Below, in pieces: positions 8,130-16,540 of a DNA stretch of 43,188 bases. The notes under the pieces are model-generated. The model was not told the origin of the DNA and did not search any database. It saw only the letters and a list, made by a program, of their open reading frames with translations. The DNA comes from Candidatus Zixiibacteriota bacterium (lineage in GTDB: Bacteria; Zixibacteria; MSB-5A5; WJJR01; JAJRUJ01). The position numbers and the translations under genes were made by a program. Location of the stretch: contig JAGVQM010000022.1 in NCBI GenBank assembly GCA_020051695.1, positions 1-43,188 of the forward strand, in the 5' to 3' direction. Positions within the stretch are counted from its first letter, which is position 1; each line of letters starts with the position of its first letter.

Positions 8130-9467
8130 ATGACCAGGCGCATGCTTCTACCACTGATGCTGGTTCTTTTTATCGCATGGGGATGTAGTAACGACAATCC
8201 GACACAACCGCAGGACCAATACCGGCAAGCTCTTGCCGGTGGGGGGCGATTGCAAAATGGCGATCCCTTTTGTGGCGGACCTGAAGACTCCGGCCCGACA
8301 AATCCGGGTTTTGACGGCTATCAACCGGATTCCGGATTGATTCCCCTGTTTTACTCTGACGTCGACTGCGGTCAACAACCAACTCAGCATGTTATCCGTG
8401 ATTCCGCTGAATGGGTTGCCTGGTGGGAGACCGCGGTTTCCTGCCTGTGGCGGGGCGATACTATCCCGCCCGGAGATCCTGTCCCCGACAGCGGCCGAGG
8501 CCCTGATGGCTTGCCCGGCGAGCATGGGGACAGCGTCTGGATCGACAGTTCCTGGACCGACTCGAATTTGATTGACAGCGGCTGGGTCGACACCGCCGTT
8601 GTGGACACCATCTATCCCTGCTACGACTGTCTCCCCGAGGCGCCGTGGGTGGATTTCACCAGGAACGTTGTGGTTGTGATCAGCCTTGAGGAGGATTCCG
8701 GTTTCGGCCGGAGTGTATGGGTAAACGAAGTCTCCAGCAACGCGGCCGGCACGACCGTGGGCTATCAGGTATCGGAGTTGGGCGAGGATTGCGTCGAGAT
8801 TCTCATGATGCCGATGATTGTCGCGCCGAATTCACCGACAGTTGCGGTACAGGTTCCGCGACCCGTCAATGAGCCGGTCATCTGGGTGCGCAGCGATACG
8901 GTTTTTACCTGTATGTGGGAGCCGGACCCCGACCTTCCGTTGAGTCTATACTACACTGATGCCGTCTGCGACCTGGGATCGGGGGAGACGATAATTCGTG
9001 ATTCGTCGGCATTTGAATCATGGATGAACGCCGCGTGGGCTTGCGACATGGCGCGGTGGTTCCGTACCGAAGATCCGACCATGCCCTCCGGCGACTCTAA
9101 CTGGATTCCGCCCGGCGATACGATCATTATGCCGCCGGCCTGGGGTGGGTTTGATGTGGATTTCACCACACACGCGGTGATCGTTTTGCGCGCGGGGGAG
9201 CAAACCCGCTGGGGCGGTGGCATCTGGTTGTACGATTTCACGGCGGGAGAATCCGGAACGACGATCGACTATACCGTACTCGAACCGGGCCAGGACTGTC
9301 CGCTCATCGATTGTGGGGGTCTTACAGTTGTGAATCCGACGGTGGCTATTCGCGTTCCGCTGCCTCTCTCGGAACCGGTGACCTGGAACCGCCATGGCGA
9401 GACTATCGATTGCGATTGGGGTTCCGACAGCACGTGGGTAGAGACCGATTCGCTTAACGGCCGGTGA
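8130..9467 (+). CDS. Lipoprotein with duplicated PrcB-like domain
   Basis: A 445-residue lipoprotein: a hydrophobic signal, then a lipobox ending Ala-Trp-Gly-Cys19. The mature protein is an internal duplication. Each half has a short segment with DC or CDL plus an IRDS motif and a tryptophan-rich helix, then a beta-rich block beginning VDFT and running through WVNEV or IWLYDF, GTT, a Gly-x-Asp-Cys, and ending VPRPVNEPVIW or VPLPLSEPVTW. That block resembles the C-terminal domain of PrcB-type protease-complex proteins. The inserted linkers are rich in Asp, Gly, Pro and Trp. The role is unknown; a cell-surface or protein-binding function is likely. Start chosen for the signal peptide and the GGGAG upstream. 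Confidence 0.7.
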   Translation: MTRRMLLPLMLVLFIAWGCSNDNPTQPQDQYRQALAGGGRLQNGDPFCGGPEDSGPTNPGFDGYQPDSGLIPLFYSDVDCGQQPTQHVIRDSAEWVAWWETAVSCLWRGDTIPPGDPVPDSGRGPDGLPGEHGDSVWIDSSWTDSNLIDSGWVDTAVVDTIYPCYDCLPEAPWVDFTRNVVVVISLEEDSGFGRSVWVNEVSSNAAGTTVGYQVSELGEDCVEILMMPMIVAPNSPTVAVQVPRPVNEPVIWVRSDTVFTCMWEPDPDLPLSLYYTDAVCDLGSGETIIRDSSAFESWMNAAWACDMARWFRTEDPTMPSGDSNWIPPGDTIIMPPAWGGFDVDFTTHAVIVLRAGEQTRWGGGIWLYDFTAGESGTTIDYTVLEPGQDCPLIDCGGLTVVNPTVAIRVPLPLSEPVTWNRHGETIDCDWGSDSTWVETDSLNGR

Positions 9468-9531
9468 ATTCCCGCCGGATCACTGTCTTATCCGTCATGG
9501 GCGCCGATTGGCGTCATTATCGGGTTTGGTG

Positions 9532-9873
9532 ATGCAGATACTGGAACAACCGATCACGATCGACGTACTGAAGACAATCGCGAAGGATTCCTTTGGAGAT
9601 ATGGTCAAAGCCGTCGTTGACGTCGATCGGGGACTAATCGCCCTCGACGCGGAATTGCACGCGGATCTTGAGTCTCTGCTTTTGGAAGACGGGTCGCGGC
9701 AAAAGGACTTGTGGGGGGTCAACTTGTACCCTGATTTGCCCGCTGCAGATTTTCTGGAATTCGATTCGATGATCAATATGCGCCCATCGCAGGGTAATAC
9801 AAGCCGGGGTGTTGATGATGAGGAAATCCGGCTGGAGATTATTTCGGTCGTACAGACATGGATTCAAGCATGA
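9532..9873 (+). CDS. DUF5674 family protein
   Basis: A 113-residue protein whose blocks match DUF5674: DMVKAVVDVDRGLIALDAEL, HADLESLLLEDGS, DLWGVNLYPD and LEFDSMINMRP. Function is not known. The family is typically a short stand-alone gene beside another small gene, and that pattern is repeated here: the next frame begins inside this one's stop codon. The arrangement looks like a toxin-antitoxin or other small two-gene module, but that is inference only. The ATG at 9532 has no strong ribosome site; a TTG at 9508 is in frame upstream. Confidence 0.75.
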   Translation: MQILEQPITIDVLKTIAKDSFGDMVKAVVDVDRGLIALDAELHADLESLLLEDGSRQKDLWGVNLYPDLPAADFLEFDSMINMRPSQGNTSRGVDDEEIRLEIISVVQTWIQA

Positions 9874-10202
9874 CGATCCAGCACAAAAACCTCGCCAAGG
9901 GACGATGGAGTTTGCTGCCTGTCTGCGAACAAATGGCCCATATCGGCAGTGAAGTATGCCGGGCCTTAAACTGGCGCCAAAAAGGAAACGAGGAGCAGTC
10001 CCAAAGAGCATCTGCGCGAGCGCTGGAATTGCTTGATTTCAGTCTGGATTCGAACACATCATTTCCCCGTATTAAAGAATTCGCCCGCTTGCGCGAGGCC
10101 GTCGTTGATTATTTTTACGGGTCGAACCGCTTCTGTTCGTCCGAGTCGTTGTGGCGGAAATATTTCGATCATTTCAATTACTTGGCGCGGAAAGACAGAT
10201 GA
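9870..10202 (+). CDS. Small protein paired with DUF5674, function unknown
   Basis: A 110-residue, mostly helical, charged protein starting MTIQHKNLAKGRWSLL, with the segments EQMAHIGSEVCRALNWRQKGN, RALELLDFSL and the ending SLWRKYFDHFNYLARK. I recall proteins of this pattern beside DUF5674 genes in other genomes, but no function. The ATG at 9870 overlaps the stop codon of the upstream gene as ATGA, which suggests translational coupling; an ATG at 9858 in the same frame is the alternative. It is likely one functional unit with the DUF5674 gene. Confidence 0.65.
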   Translation: MTIQHKNLAKGRWSLLPVCEQMAHIGSEVCRALNWRQKGNEEQSQRASARALELLDFSLDSNTSFPRIKEFARLREAVVDYFYGSNRFCSSESLWRKYFDHFNYLARKDR

Positions 10203-10279
10203 GTTGAGGCCTTTTCGGATGATCCGCTCTTTTATCGATCGTCAACCCGGCGGCGCGCCGGTTTGAGTGGATTGAAACT

Positions 10280-11029
10280 GTGTCGGCGATATTGACGCGC
10301 TCAGCTGGTTCTGAAGAGAAGAGGCGCTTCACCCATGGAGCGTTCTATCATGCCGTGTACGACCGCCCGCTGGCGGAAGCGCGGAGAATGGTCCTGGATT
10401 TAATACCTGAGAAATCCACGGTGTTGGACATTGCGTCGGGCACGGGCCAACTCTGCCTTGAATTGCGCGAAAAGAAAAAGTGTCGTGTGGTGGGCATTGA
10501 TCTGTCACACAGGATGATTGACTTCGCGCGGAGCCGCAATCCATATAACGACGTGGAGTTTATCCATGGTGATGCGACCGACCTTTCGGGGATTGATCGG
10601 GGCAGCTTCGATTATGCCACTGTCCTTTTCCTTTTGCATGAAATCCCCCGGGAAACGCAAATCGACGTACTCACTGAGGCCTTACGCATCGCGCACAAAG
10701 TCATTATTGTCGATTCGCATGTTCCGCTGCCCAAAAACGCCCACGGTCTTGCCTTGCGCCTGGTAGAGGCGATCGGCGGGCGGGAGCACTACCGCCAGTT
10801 TGCCGACTATCTTGCCGCTGGTGGCATCGGTGGCATTCTTGCTGACCGGCAGGTGATCGCGACAGTCGAGCATCGCTCGATATTCTGGCATGGCTGCCGC
10901 CAAGCAGTAGTGCTCTCCCGAAGCAAAACCGATGCTTTTGTGGTCGAGGGCCAGGCCGCAGCAACTCGGGGAGAAAGCCGGCGCAAAGGCCGGAGACGCT
11001 CCGGCGCGGATTTAATTCCTTCGGAATGA
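10280..11029 (+). CDS. SAM-dependent methyltransferase (class I)
   Basis: A 249-residue Rossmann-fold methyltransferase. Motif I is VLDIASGTGQ (residues 48-57), motif II ends VVGIDLS, and the later segments HGDAT and DYATVLFLLHEIP fit a UbiE/ubiquinone-menaquinone-type enzyme acting on a small molecule; the substrate is unknown. The family fold ends near residue 220 (FWHGCRQAVVLSR). The last 28 or so residues are basic and low in complexity, overlap small inverted repeats in the DNA and look like read-through rather than a domain. The start is a GTG at 10280. It is 77 bases from the DUF5674 pair and may be an independent gene. Confidence 0.8.
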   Translation: MSAILTRSAGSEEKRRFTHGAFYHAVYDRPLAEARRMVLDLIPEKSTVLDIASGTGQLCLELREKKKCRVVGIDLSHRMIDFARSRNPYNDVEFIHGDATDLSGIDRGSFDYATVLFLLHEIPRETQIDVLTEALRIAHKVIIVDSHVPLPKNAHGLALRLVEAIGGREHYRQFADYLAAGGIGGILADRQVIATVEHRSIFWHGCRQAVVLSRSKTDAFVVEGQAAATRGESRRKGRRRSGADLIPSE

Positions 11030-11193
11030 TTGCCATGCAATGAGTTATCTTCGATAGCCGGGTTTTTTATATTAGAATCAGGATTCTGAGGGTCATGGTG
11101 ACGCTGTCAAAGGAAATGTCCCGTCTCTCATTTGCTTTTTGTCAAATCCTTTGCGCAGTTATAGTTAATCAGTGCGCAGATCGGCTCGCCCGG

Positions 11194-11222
11194 TTGACAA
11201 GTCCATTGCCGGTCGCTAAATT
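11194..11222 (+). promoter_or_regulatory. Probable promoter of the acyl-CoA operon
   Basis: TTGACA at 11194-11199, a 17-base spacer, then TAAATT at 11217-11222. The -35 is perfect and the spacing ideal; the -10 matches the consensus at four of six bases. It lies 62 bases upstream of the HMG-CoA synthase start, the first gene of the operon. Confidence 0.55.
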
Positions 11223-11284
11223 ATAAAGTTTTGTCCGGATGGCATGATCGAAAGTATTGAACGATATAGGAAAGTGAGGAGTGG

Positions 11285-12331
11285 ATGGTAGGAATCGTTG
11301 GGTATGGCGCGCATATCCCCCGGCACCGCATCAAAGTGGAGGAAATCGCCAAGGTCTGGGGCGCCGATGCGCCAAGTTATAAACGCGGGCTGGAACTGCG
11401 CGAAAAATCCGTCCCGCCGCCGGATGTCGACACGATTACCTTATCGGTGGAAGCCGCCAAGCGCGCCCTCAAGCGCGCCGGGATCAAAGGTCAGCAGATC
11501 GGCGCGGTGTATATCGGTTCGGAATCGCACCCCTATGCGGTTAAGCCCTCCGGGACCACGGTGGCCGAGGCCATCGGCGCGGTCCCCGATTGTCATTGCG
11601 CCGACTATGAGTTCGCCTGTAAAGCCGGTTCGGAGGCGATGTTTGTCGCGCTGGGGTTGGTCAAGGCCGGGTATATCGACTACGGTCTGGCCATCGGCGG
11701 CGACACCTCCCAGGGTGCTCCGTCCGACGCGCTGGAATATTCCGCCTCAGCGGGCGCGGCGGCGTTCATCATGGGCCGGGAAAATATCATCGCCGAGATC
11801 GAATATACGCATTCCTATATGACCGACACGCCGGATTTCTGGCGGCGCGAACATGAGTTCTATCCGCAGCATGCGGGCCGCTATACCGGTGAACCGGCAT
11901 ATTTCAAGCATGTTACCGGCGCGGCCAATGCCTTGATGAAAAAGGCGGGCGCCAAACCGGGTGATTTCCAATACTGCGTGTTCCACCAGCCCAACGGCAA
12001 ATTCCCCATGCGGGTAGCCAAAATGCTCGGTTTTACCAAAGAGCAAAACCTGACCGGCTGGCTGGCCCCGACGTTGGGCAACACCTATTCCGGCGCCTCG
12101 CCCATGGGTTTGACCGCGATCCTCGATGTCGCCAAGCCGGGCGACCGCATTTTCATGGTTTCGTACGGTTCGGGTGCGGGTTCGGATGGTTTCATCTGGA
12201 AATGTACCGACCGGCTGGCCAAAGTCCAAAACGTCACGACCAAAACGCGGACTCTGCTGGATGAGCGGCTGACGTATATCGATTACGGCACGTACGCCAA
12301 GTACCGCCGTAAAATTTTGAAAAATTATTAA
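11285..12331 (+). CDS. Hydroxymethylglutaryl-CoA synthase, archaeal type
   Basis: A 348-residue thiolase-fold enzyme joining acetyl-CoA and acetoacetyl-CoA to HMG-CoA. Length and sequence are of the archaeal class (MVGIVGYGAHIPRHRI opening), not the 390 to 450-residue bacterial MvaS class. Catalytic residues are visible: Glu80 in IGSES, Cys112 in FACKAG and His234 in FHQPNGKFP. The next two genes are a thiolase and a Zn-ribbon/OB protein in the order and spacing seen in archaea, where the three proteins form one complex that passes acetoacetyl-CoA between active sites. Here the trio heads a leucine-type carboxylase operon, so it may make or consume HMG-CoA for branched-chain acyl-CoA traffic rather than for isoprenoids. 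A GAGGAG lies just before the ATG. Confidence 0.93.
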   Translation: MVGIVGYGAHIPRHRIKVEEIAKVWGADAPSYKRGLELREKSVPPPDVDTITLSVEAAKRALKRAGIKGQQIGAVYIGSESHPYAVKPSGTTVAEAIGAVPDCHCADYEFACKAGSEAMFVALGLVKAGYIDYGLAIGGDTSQGAPSDALEYSASAGAAAFIMGRENIIAEIEYTHSYMTDTPDFWRREHEFYPQHAGRYTGEPAYFKHVTGAANALMKKAGAKPGDFQYCVFHQPNGKFPMRVAKMLGFTKEQNLTGWLAPTLGNTYSGASPMGLTAILDVAKPGDRIFMVSYGSGAGSDGFIWKCTDRLAKVQNVTTKTRTLLDERLTYIDYGTYAKYRRKILKNY

Positions 12332-12343
12332 GGAGATCCATAG

Positions 12344-13501
12344 ATGAGAGATGTGGCCGTAATTGGCATCGGTATCCAGCCCTGGGGCGAACTGTGGGGC
12401 AAGTCGATGCGCGATATTTTCGTCGAAGCCGCGCTGAACGCCCTGGCCGATACCAAAGTAAATAAGCTCGACAACATGTACATCGGCTGTATGACCGGCG
12501 GCCTGTTTGTCGGGCAGGAGCATATCGGCTCGATGATGGCCGATTATCTGGGGCAGCGGTACCTGTCGGCCGGGCGGGTGGAGTCGGCTTGTGCCTCCGG
12601 CGGTCTTGCTTTCCGGTGCGCATTTATCGAAGTGGCTTCCGGGATTTCTGATTTTGTCCTGGCGGGCGGGGTGGAGAAAATGACCGACACCTCCGGCGAC
12701 GGCGCGACATACGCGCTGGCGACTGCCGCCGACCAGGAATACGAAGTATACAACGGCGCGACGTTCCCCGGCTTGTATGCTTTAATGGCCCGTGCGCATA
12801 TGGAAAAATACGGTACGACGCGTGACCAAATCGCGCATGTCGCCGTGAAAAACCACGGCAACGGCCAGCACAATCCCAATGCCCAATACCCGTTCCCGGT
12901 CACTTTGGAGCAGGTCAAATCGTCGGTGATGATCGCCGATCCTCTGCGGATTCTGGATTGTTCGCCGATCACCGACGGCGCGGCGGCGGTGATTTTGTGC
13001 CCGTATGAAGACGCCAAAAAATACACCAGCAAGCCGGTCGTGAAAATCACGGGTTCAGGGCATGCCACCGATACCATCGCCCTGCATTCCCGGGCGGACA
13101 TCACGACCCTCCGGGCCACGACTGAAGCGGCGAAGAAGGCCTTTGCCATGGCCGGGAAGAAACCCGGCGACATTGACCTGGCCGAAGTGCACGATTGTTT
13201 CACCATCGCGGAGATTATCGTTTCCGAATCGCTCGGCTTTTTTGAGCCAGGCAAGGGCGGCCCGGCGGTTGAAGCCGGGGAGACGTCGATCGGCGGGCGG
13301 ATTCCCATCAATTGTTCCGGTGGATTGAAATCGAAGGGCCATCCGGTCGGTGCGACCGGCGTTGCCCAGATCCACGAACTCGTTACTCAACTTCGGGGTG
13401 AGGCCGGCAAACGGCAGGTGGCCAACGCCCGCGTGGGGCTGGCGCAGAATATGGGCGGCTCCGGCGGCAGTACCCTGGTGCACATCCTGGAGGTGACCTA
13501 A
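12344..13501 (+). CDS. Acetyl-CoA acetyltransferase (thiolase) of the HMG-CoA synthase complex
   Basis: A 385-residue thiolase of the archaeal/SCP2-like group. The nucleophile is Cys83 (SACASGG); the C-terminal catalytic segments are VHDCF and [14 protein letters not shown]. It would condense two acetyl-CoA to acetoacetyl-CoA, or the reverse. An AAGGAG site sits 8 bases before the ATG. Its stop overlaps the start of the DUF35 gene by one base (TAATG), as expected for a stoichiometric complex. It differs clearly from the second thiolase at 18611, which is of the classical bacterial type, so the two probably serve different steps. Confidence 0.93.
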   Translation: MRDVAVIGIGIQPWGELWGKSMRDIFVEAALNALADTKVNKLDNMYIGCMTGGLFVGQEHIGSMMADYLGQRYLSAGRVESACASGGLAFRCAFIEVASGISDFVLAGGVEKMTDTSGDGATYALATAADQEYEVYNGATFPGLYALMARAHMEKYGTTRDQIAHVAVKNHGNGQHNPNAQYPFPVTLEQVKSSVMIADPLRILDCSPITDGAAAVILCPYEDAKKYTSKPVVKITGSGHATDTIALHSRADITTLRATTEAAKKAFAMAGKKPGDIDLAEVHDCFTIAEIIVSESLGFFEPGKGGPAVEAGETSIGGRIPINCSGGLKSKGHPVGATGVAQIHELVTQLRGEAGKRQVANARVGLAQNMGGSGGSTLVHILEVT

Positions 13502-13893
13502 TGTTTCCAGCACGATACGCACGTGAGATGCCGCACCGCTACCGGATGGAAGCGTTCAAGTGCAAAAAATGCGGCAAGACATTCGTCCCCGGCCGGTTGA
13601 TCTGTGATAAATGCGGGCACCGGGAATTTGAAACGATCACACTCTCGGAAAAATGCACGCTGATCAGTTACACGATCATCCATACCCCGGCCAGCCAGTT
13701 CAAAGACCAGTCGCCGTATGCGCTGGGCATCTGTGAGTTTCCCGAGGGTGTCCGGCTGACTGCGCAAGTGGTCGATATCGATTTCGACAAGATCAAAACG
13801 GGCATGGAGCTGCAAGTGGAGTTCCGGCGCATTCAAACCGACGGCCATGCCGGTATCCTGTCGTATGGCTATAAATTCGTGCCGGTGATTTAG
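13501..13893 (+). CDS. Zn-ribbon/OB-fold (DUF35) protein of the thiolase/HMG-CoA synthase complex
   Basis: A 130-residue protein. The N-terminal zinc ribbon has two Cys pairs (CKKC at 20-23 and CDKC at 35-38), followed by an OB-fold of about 80 residues. In archaea this protein bridges the thiolase and the HMG-CoA synthase and forms the shared CoA-binding site. Relatives also partner thiolases in anaerobic aromatic degradation (BbsA). Its start overlaps the thiolase stop by one base, and the carboxyltransferase gene starts 3 bases after its stop, which ties the complex to the carboxylase genes in one message. Confidence 0.92.
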   Translation: MFPARYAREMPHRYRMEAFKCKKCGKTFVPGRLICDKCGHREFETITLSEKCTLISYTIIHTPASQFKDQSPYALGICEFPEGVRLTAQVVDIDFDKIKTGMELQVEFRRIQTDGHAGILSYGYKFVPVI

Positions 13894-13896
13894 CCC

Positions 13897-15504
13897 ATGT
13901 ATCGCATCGAATCGAAAATAGACGTCAACTCGGCGGAATTCAAAGCCAACGTTGAGCACCACAAAAAGCTGGTCGGCACGTTGCGGGAAAAACTCGACAC
14001 CGTCTATCCCGGTGGACCGCAGCATATGATCGACCGCCATCTCCAGCGTGGCAAACTGCCGGTCCGCGAGCGGCTCAAACTGCTGTTGGACCGCGATACG
14101 CCGTTTCTGGAGCTTTCCGCGCTGGCGGCCAACGGCATGTATGACGACGAAGCGCCCTCGGCCGGGGTGGTCACCGGCGTGGGGGTAATCCATGGCCGCG
14201 AGGTGATGATTGTCGCCAATCTGGCGACAGTCAAGGGCGGGACATATTTCCCGATGACCATTAAAAAACACGTCCGCGCCCAGGTCATCGCCGAACGAAA
14301 CCACTTGCCGTGCATTTACCTCGTCGATTCCGGCGGAATTTTCCTGACCGAACAGGCCGGCACCTTTGCCGATAAAGACTATTTCGGCAATATTTTCCAC
14401 AATCAGGCCGTCATGTCGGCGAAAAATATCCCACAGATTGCCGTGGTACTGGGGAGCTGCACCGCCGGGGGGGCGTATGTGCCGGCGATGGCTGATGAGG
14501 CAATTATCGTCCGCAAACAGGGCACGATTTTTATCGGCGGGCCGCCGCTGGTCAAAGCCGCGACAAGTGAGGTTGTGACCGACGAGGAACTCGGCGGCGC
14601 GGATGTCCACTGCCGCATCTCCGGTACTGCCGACCACTATGCGCTCAACGACCAGCATGCGTTGGCCATGTGCCGCAATATCGTCGAGGCCCTCGGCCAC
14701 CGCCCCAAGGCCGAGATCGGCCGCACCGAGAGTGAACCGCCGCATTATGACCCCGAAGAATTATACGGGGTAGTGCCGTCGGACCTGAAGCGGCCATACG
14801 ACATCCGCGAGGTCATCGCCCGTATCGTCGACGGCAGCCGGTTCCAGGAATTTAAGGCGCTGTACGGGACGACGATTGTCTGCGGTTTTGCCCGCATCCA
14901 CGGCTACCCGATCGGCATTCTGGCCAACAACGGCGTACTGTTTTCCGAAAGTTCGATGAAAGCCGCACATTTTATTGAATTATGCTGTCTGCGGAAGATT
15001 CCCCTGTTGTTCATGCAGAACATCACCGGGTTCATTATCGGGCGGCAATACGAGCATGGCGGCATCGCCCGCGACGGCGCCAAGATGGTGCACGCGGTGG
15101 CCAATGCGCAGGTGCCGAAATTCACGGTCATTGTCGGCAGCTCCAACGGGGCGGGAAATTACGCGATGTGCGGCCGGGGGTATCATCCCAATTTCCTGTA
15201 TACCTGGCCCAATTCCTCGACCGTGGTCATGGGTGGCGAACAAGCCGCCGGTGTGCTGTGGACAGTCAAGAAACGGCAGTTGGAAAAACAGGGAGTGACT
15301 GTCACCTCTGCAATGGAAGCGGAGTTTAAGCAGCCGATCCTTGATAAATACGAACGCGAGGGTTCGGCCTATTATTCGACGGCGCGGGTTTGGGATGACG
15401 GGATCATCGATCCGGTCAAGACCCGTGATGTGTTGGGCTTGTCGTTATCGGCATCATTGAACGCGCCGATCCCCGACATGCAGTTCGGCATCTTCCGCAT
15501 GTAA
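13897..15504 (+). CDS. Methylcrotonyl-CoA carboxylase beta (carboxyltransferase) subunit
   Basis: A 535-residue biotin-dependent carboxyltransferase. Length and signature segments match the methylcrotonyl-CoA carboxylase beta subunit rather than the propionyl-CoA type: GGIFLTEQ near 145, [13 protein letters not shown] near 187, [14 protein letters not shown] then [11 protein letters not shown] near 388, and [10 protein letters not shown] and [11 protein letters not shown] after it. It carboxylates 3-methylcrotonyl-CoA to 3-methylglutaconyl-CoA in leucine breakdown; the reaction can in principle run backwards. The hydratase for the product is the next gene and the biotin carboxylase and carrier follow. 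The substrate call rests on similarity and context. Confidence 0.9.
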   Translation: MYRIESKIDVNSAEFKANVEHHKKLVGTLREKLDTVYPGGPQHMIDRHLQRGKLPVRERLKLLLDRDTPFLELSALAANGMYDDEAPSAGVVTGVGVIHGREVMIVANLATVKGGTYFPMTIKKHVRAQVIAERNHLPCIYLVDSGGIFLTEQAGTFADKDYFGNIFHNQAVMSAKNIPQIAVVLGSCTAGGAYVPAMADEAIIVRKQGTIFIGGPPLVKAATSEVVTDEELGGADVHCRISGTADHYALNDQHALAMCRNIVEALGHRPKAEIGRTESEPPHYDPEELYGVVPSDLKRPYDIREVIARIVDGSRFQEFKALYGTTIVCGFARIHGYPIGILANNGVLFSESSMKAAHFIELCCLRKIPLLFMQNITGFIIGRQYEHGGIARDGAKMVHAVANAQVPKFTVIVGSSNGAGNYAMCGRGYHPNFLYTWPNSSTVVMGGEQAAGVLWTVKKRQLEKQGVTVTSAMEAEFKQPILDKYEREGSAYYSTARVWDDGIIDPVKTRDVLGLSLSASLNAPIPDMQFGIFRM

Positions 15505-15636
15505 GGCCGCCGAAGGCGGGCTATGCGGCGTTCAGTGGGTGTGGCTGGTAGTCACAGAGGAGGCGCGGGTTGGGGAAAAGCCGGTATATTTTTATTGCCG
15601 ACCTGACGCACGCGGGCACGGATGATGCAGCGTAGA

Positions 15637-15680
15637 TCGGGTTCCGGAGTCCCCGCCGCGGCGGGGAAGGAGAAACCCGA
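15637..15680. repeat. Dispersed palindromic element, copy 1
   Basis: A 16-base perfect palindrome (CCCCGCCGCGGCGGGG, 15651-15666) lies within outer arms TCGGGTT and AACCCGA. It sits just before the hydratase start. A second copy with different inner stem bases but the same outer arms lies at 16483-16526. Both are in intergenic gaps of the same operon and may shape mRNA processing or stability. Confidence 0.75.
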
Positions 15681-15687
15681 CACCGGA

Positions 15688-16482
15688 ATGAAAAACATGA
15701 GCGAGTATGCCACAATCACCACCCGGCGCGACGGCAACGTCGAATATGTCACCTTCTGCCGCCCGCAAGTGCACAACGCCTTCAATTCGGCGATGATCTA
15801 TGAACTGCTCGATGTTTTCGGCAGATTGCGAGACGATGATCAACTCCGGGTGGTCGTGTTGTCCGGCGAGGGGAAATCATATTGTGCGGGCGCCGATTTG
15901 AACTGGATGCGTGAGGTCAAGGATTTCACCTACGAGCAAAACCTGAAAGAATCCCTGGCCTTAGCCGACATGCTGCATGCGATTTATTCATTCCCCAAAC
16001 CGACGATCGGCCGGATCAACGGCGCGGCCATCGGCGGGGGCACCGGACTGGTCGCCGTGACCGATATTGCCATTGCCGCCGAACGGGCGGTTTTTTCGTT
16101 TTCCGAAGTGAAAATCGGCGTTGTTCCGGCGTGCATTTCACCCTACGTGATCAAACGGGTCGGGGAAGGGAAGGCGCGGGAGTTGTTTCTCTCCGGCGAA
16201 CGGATGACCTCGGCCCGCGCCCTGGAGACCGGTCTGGTCAATCATGTTGTGCCCGACGACCAGCTCGATGACGCTGTGCACAAGATGATCAAACAGTTAT
16301 TGTCCTCGGGTCCCAAAGCATTGCGGGTGTGCAAAGAGCTGATTCATGCCGTGCCGGGGCAGACCGTAGCGGAATACAAAAAATACACGGCCGAGGTCAT
16401 CGCTCAATTGCGCATGTCCGGCGAGGCGCAGGAAGGCATGGGCGCGTTTTTGAACAAACGTAAACCGAAATGGGTGGAGTAG
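15688..16482 (+). CDS. Methylglutaconyl-CoA hydratase (enoyl-CoA hydratase family)
   Basis: A crotonase-fold enzyme of 264 residues from the ATG at 15688; an ATG at 15697 is also possible. Segments AGADLNWM, RINGAAIGGGTGLVAV and FSFSEVKIGVVPACISPYV are those of the LiuC/AUH group, which interconverts 3-methylglutaconyl-CoA and HMG-CoA. The acidic residue of the second catalytic loop (SEVKIG) is present. The ATG at 15688 was chosen because the frame upstream to 15622 is the palindromic element, and an AAGGAG lies 15 bases ahead. With the carboxylase subunits on both sides and the HMG-CoA synthase upstream, the pathway step is well supported. It could also act on crotonyl-CoA, since no other crotonase is in the window. 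Confidence 0.88.
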   Translation: MKNMSEYATITTRRDGNVEYVTFCRPQVHNAFNSAMIYELLDVFGRLRDDDQLRVVVLSGEGKSYCAGADLNWMREVKDFTYEQNLKESLALADMLHAIYSFPKPTIGRINGAAIGGGTGLVAVTDIAIAAERAVFSFSEVKIGVVPACISPYVIKRVGEGKARELFLSGERMTSARALETGLVNHVVPDDQLDDAVHKMIKQLLSSGPKALRVCKELIHAVPGQTVAEYKKYTAEVIAQLRMSGEAQEGMGAFLNKRKPKWVE

Positions 16483-16526
16483 GTCGGGTCCCGACATCCC
16501 GCTTGAAAGCGGGATGGAGACCCGAC
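16483..16526. repeat. Dispersed palindromic element, copy 2
   Basis: Outer arms GTCGGGTC (16483-16490) and GACCCGAC (16519-16526); inner arms ATCCCGC and GCGGGAT around a 6-base loop. It begins directly after the hydratase stop codon and ends 14 bases before the biotin carboxylase start. The inner stem differs from copy 1 but stays paired. Confidence 0.8.
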
Positions 16527-16540
16527 AATCAGAAGTCATC

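Noticed and set aside
11030-11284. Possible small gene before the acyl-CoA operon
   Set aside because: No frame of useful length with a ribosome site; the stretch is explained by a promoter.
13498-14745. 415-codon minus-strand frame
   Set aside because: Antisense shadow of the carboxyltransferase gene in GC-rich coding DNA; the plus frame is a clear family match.
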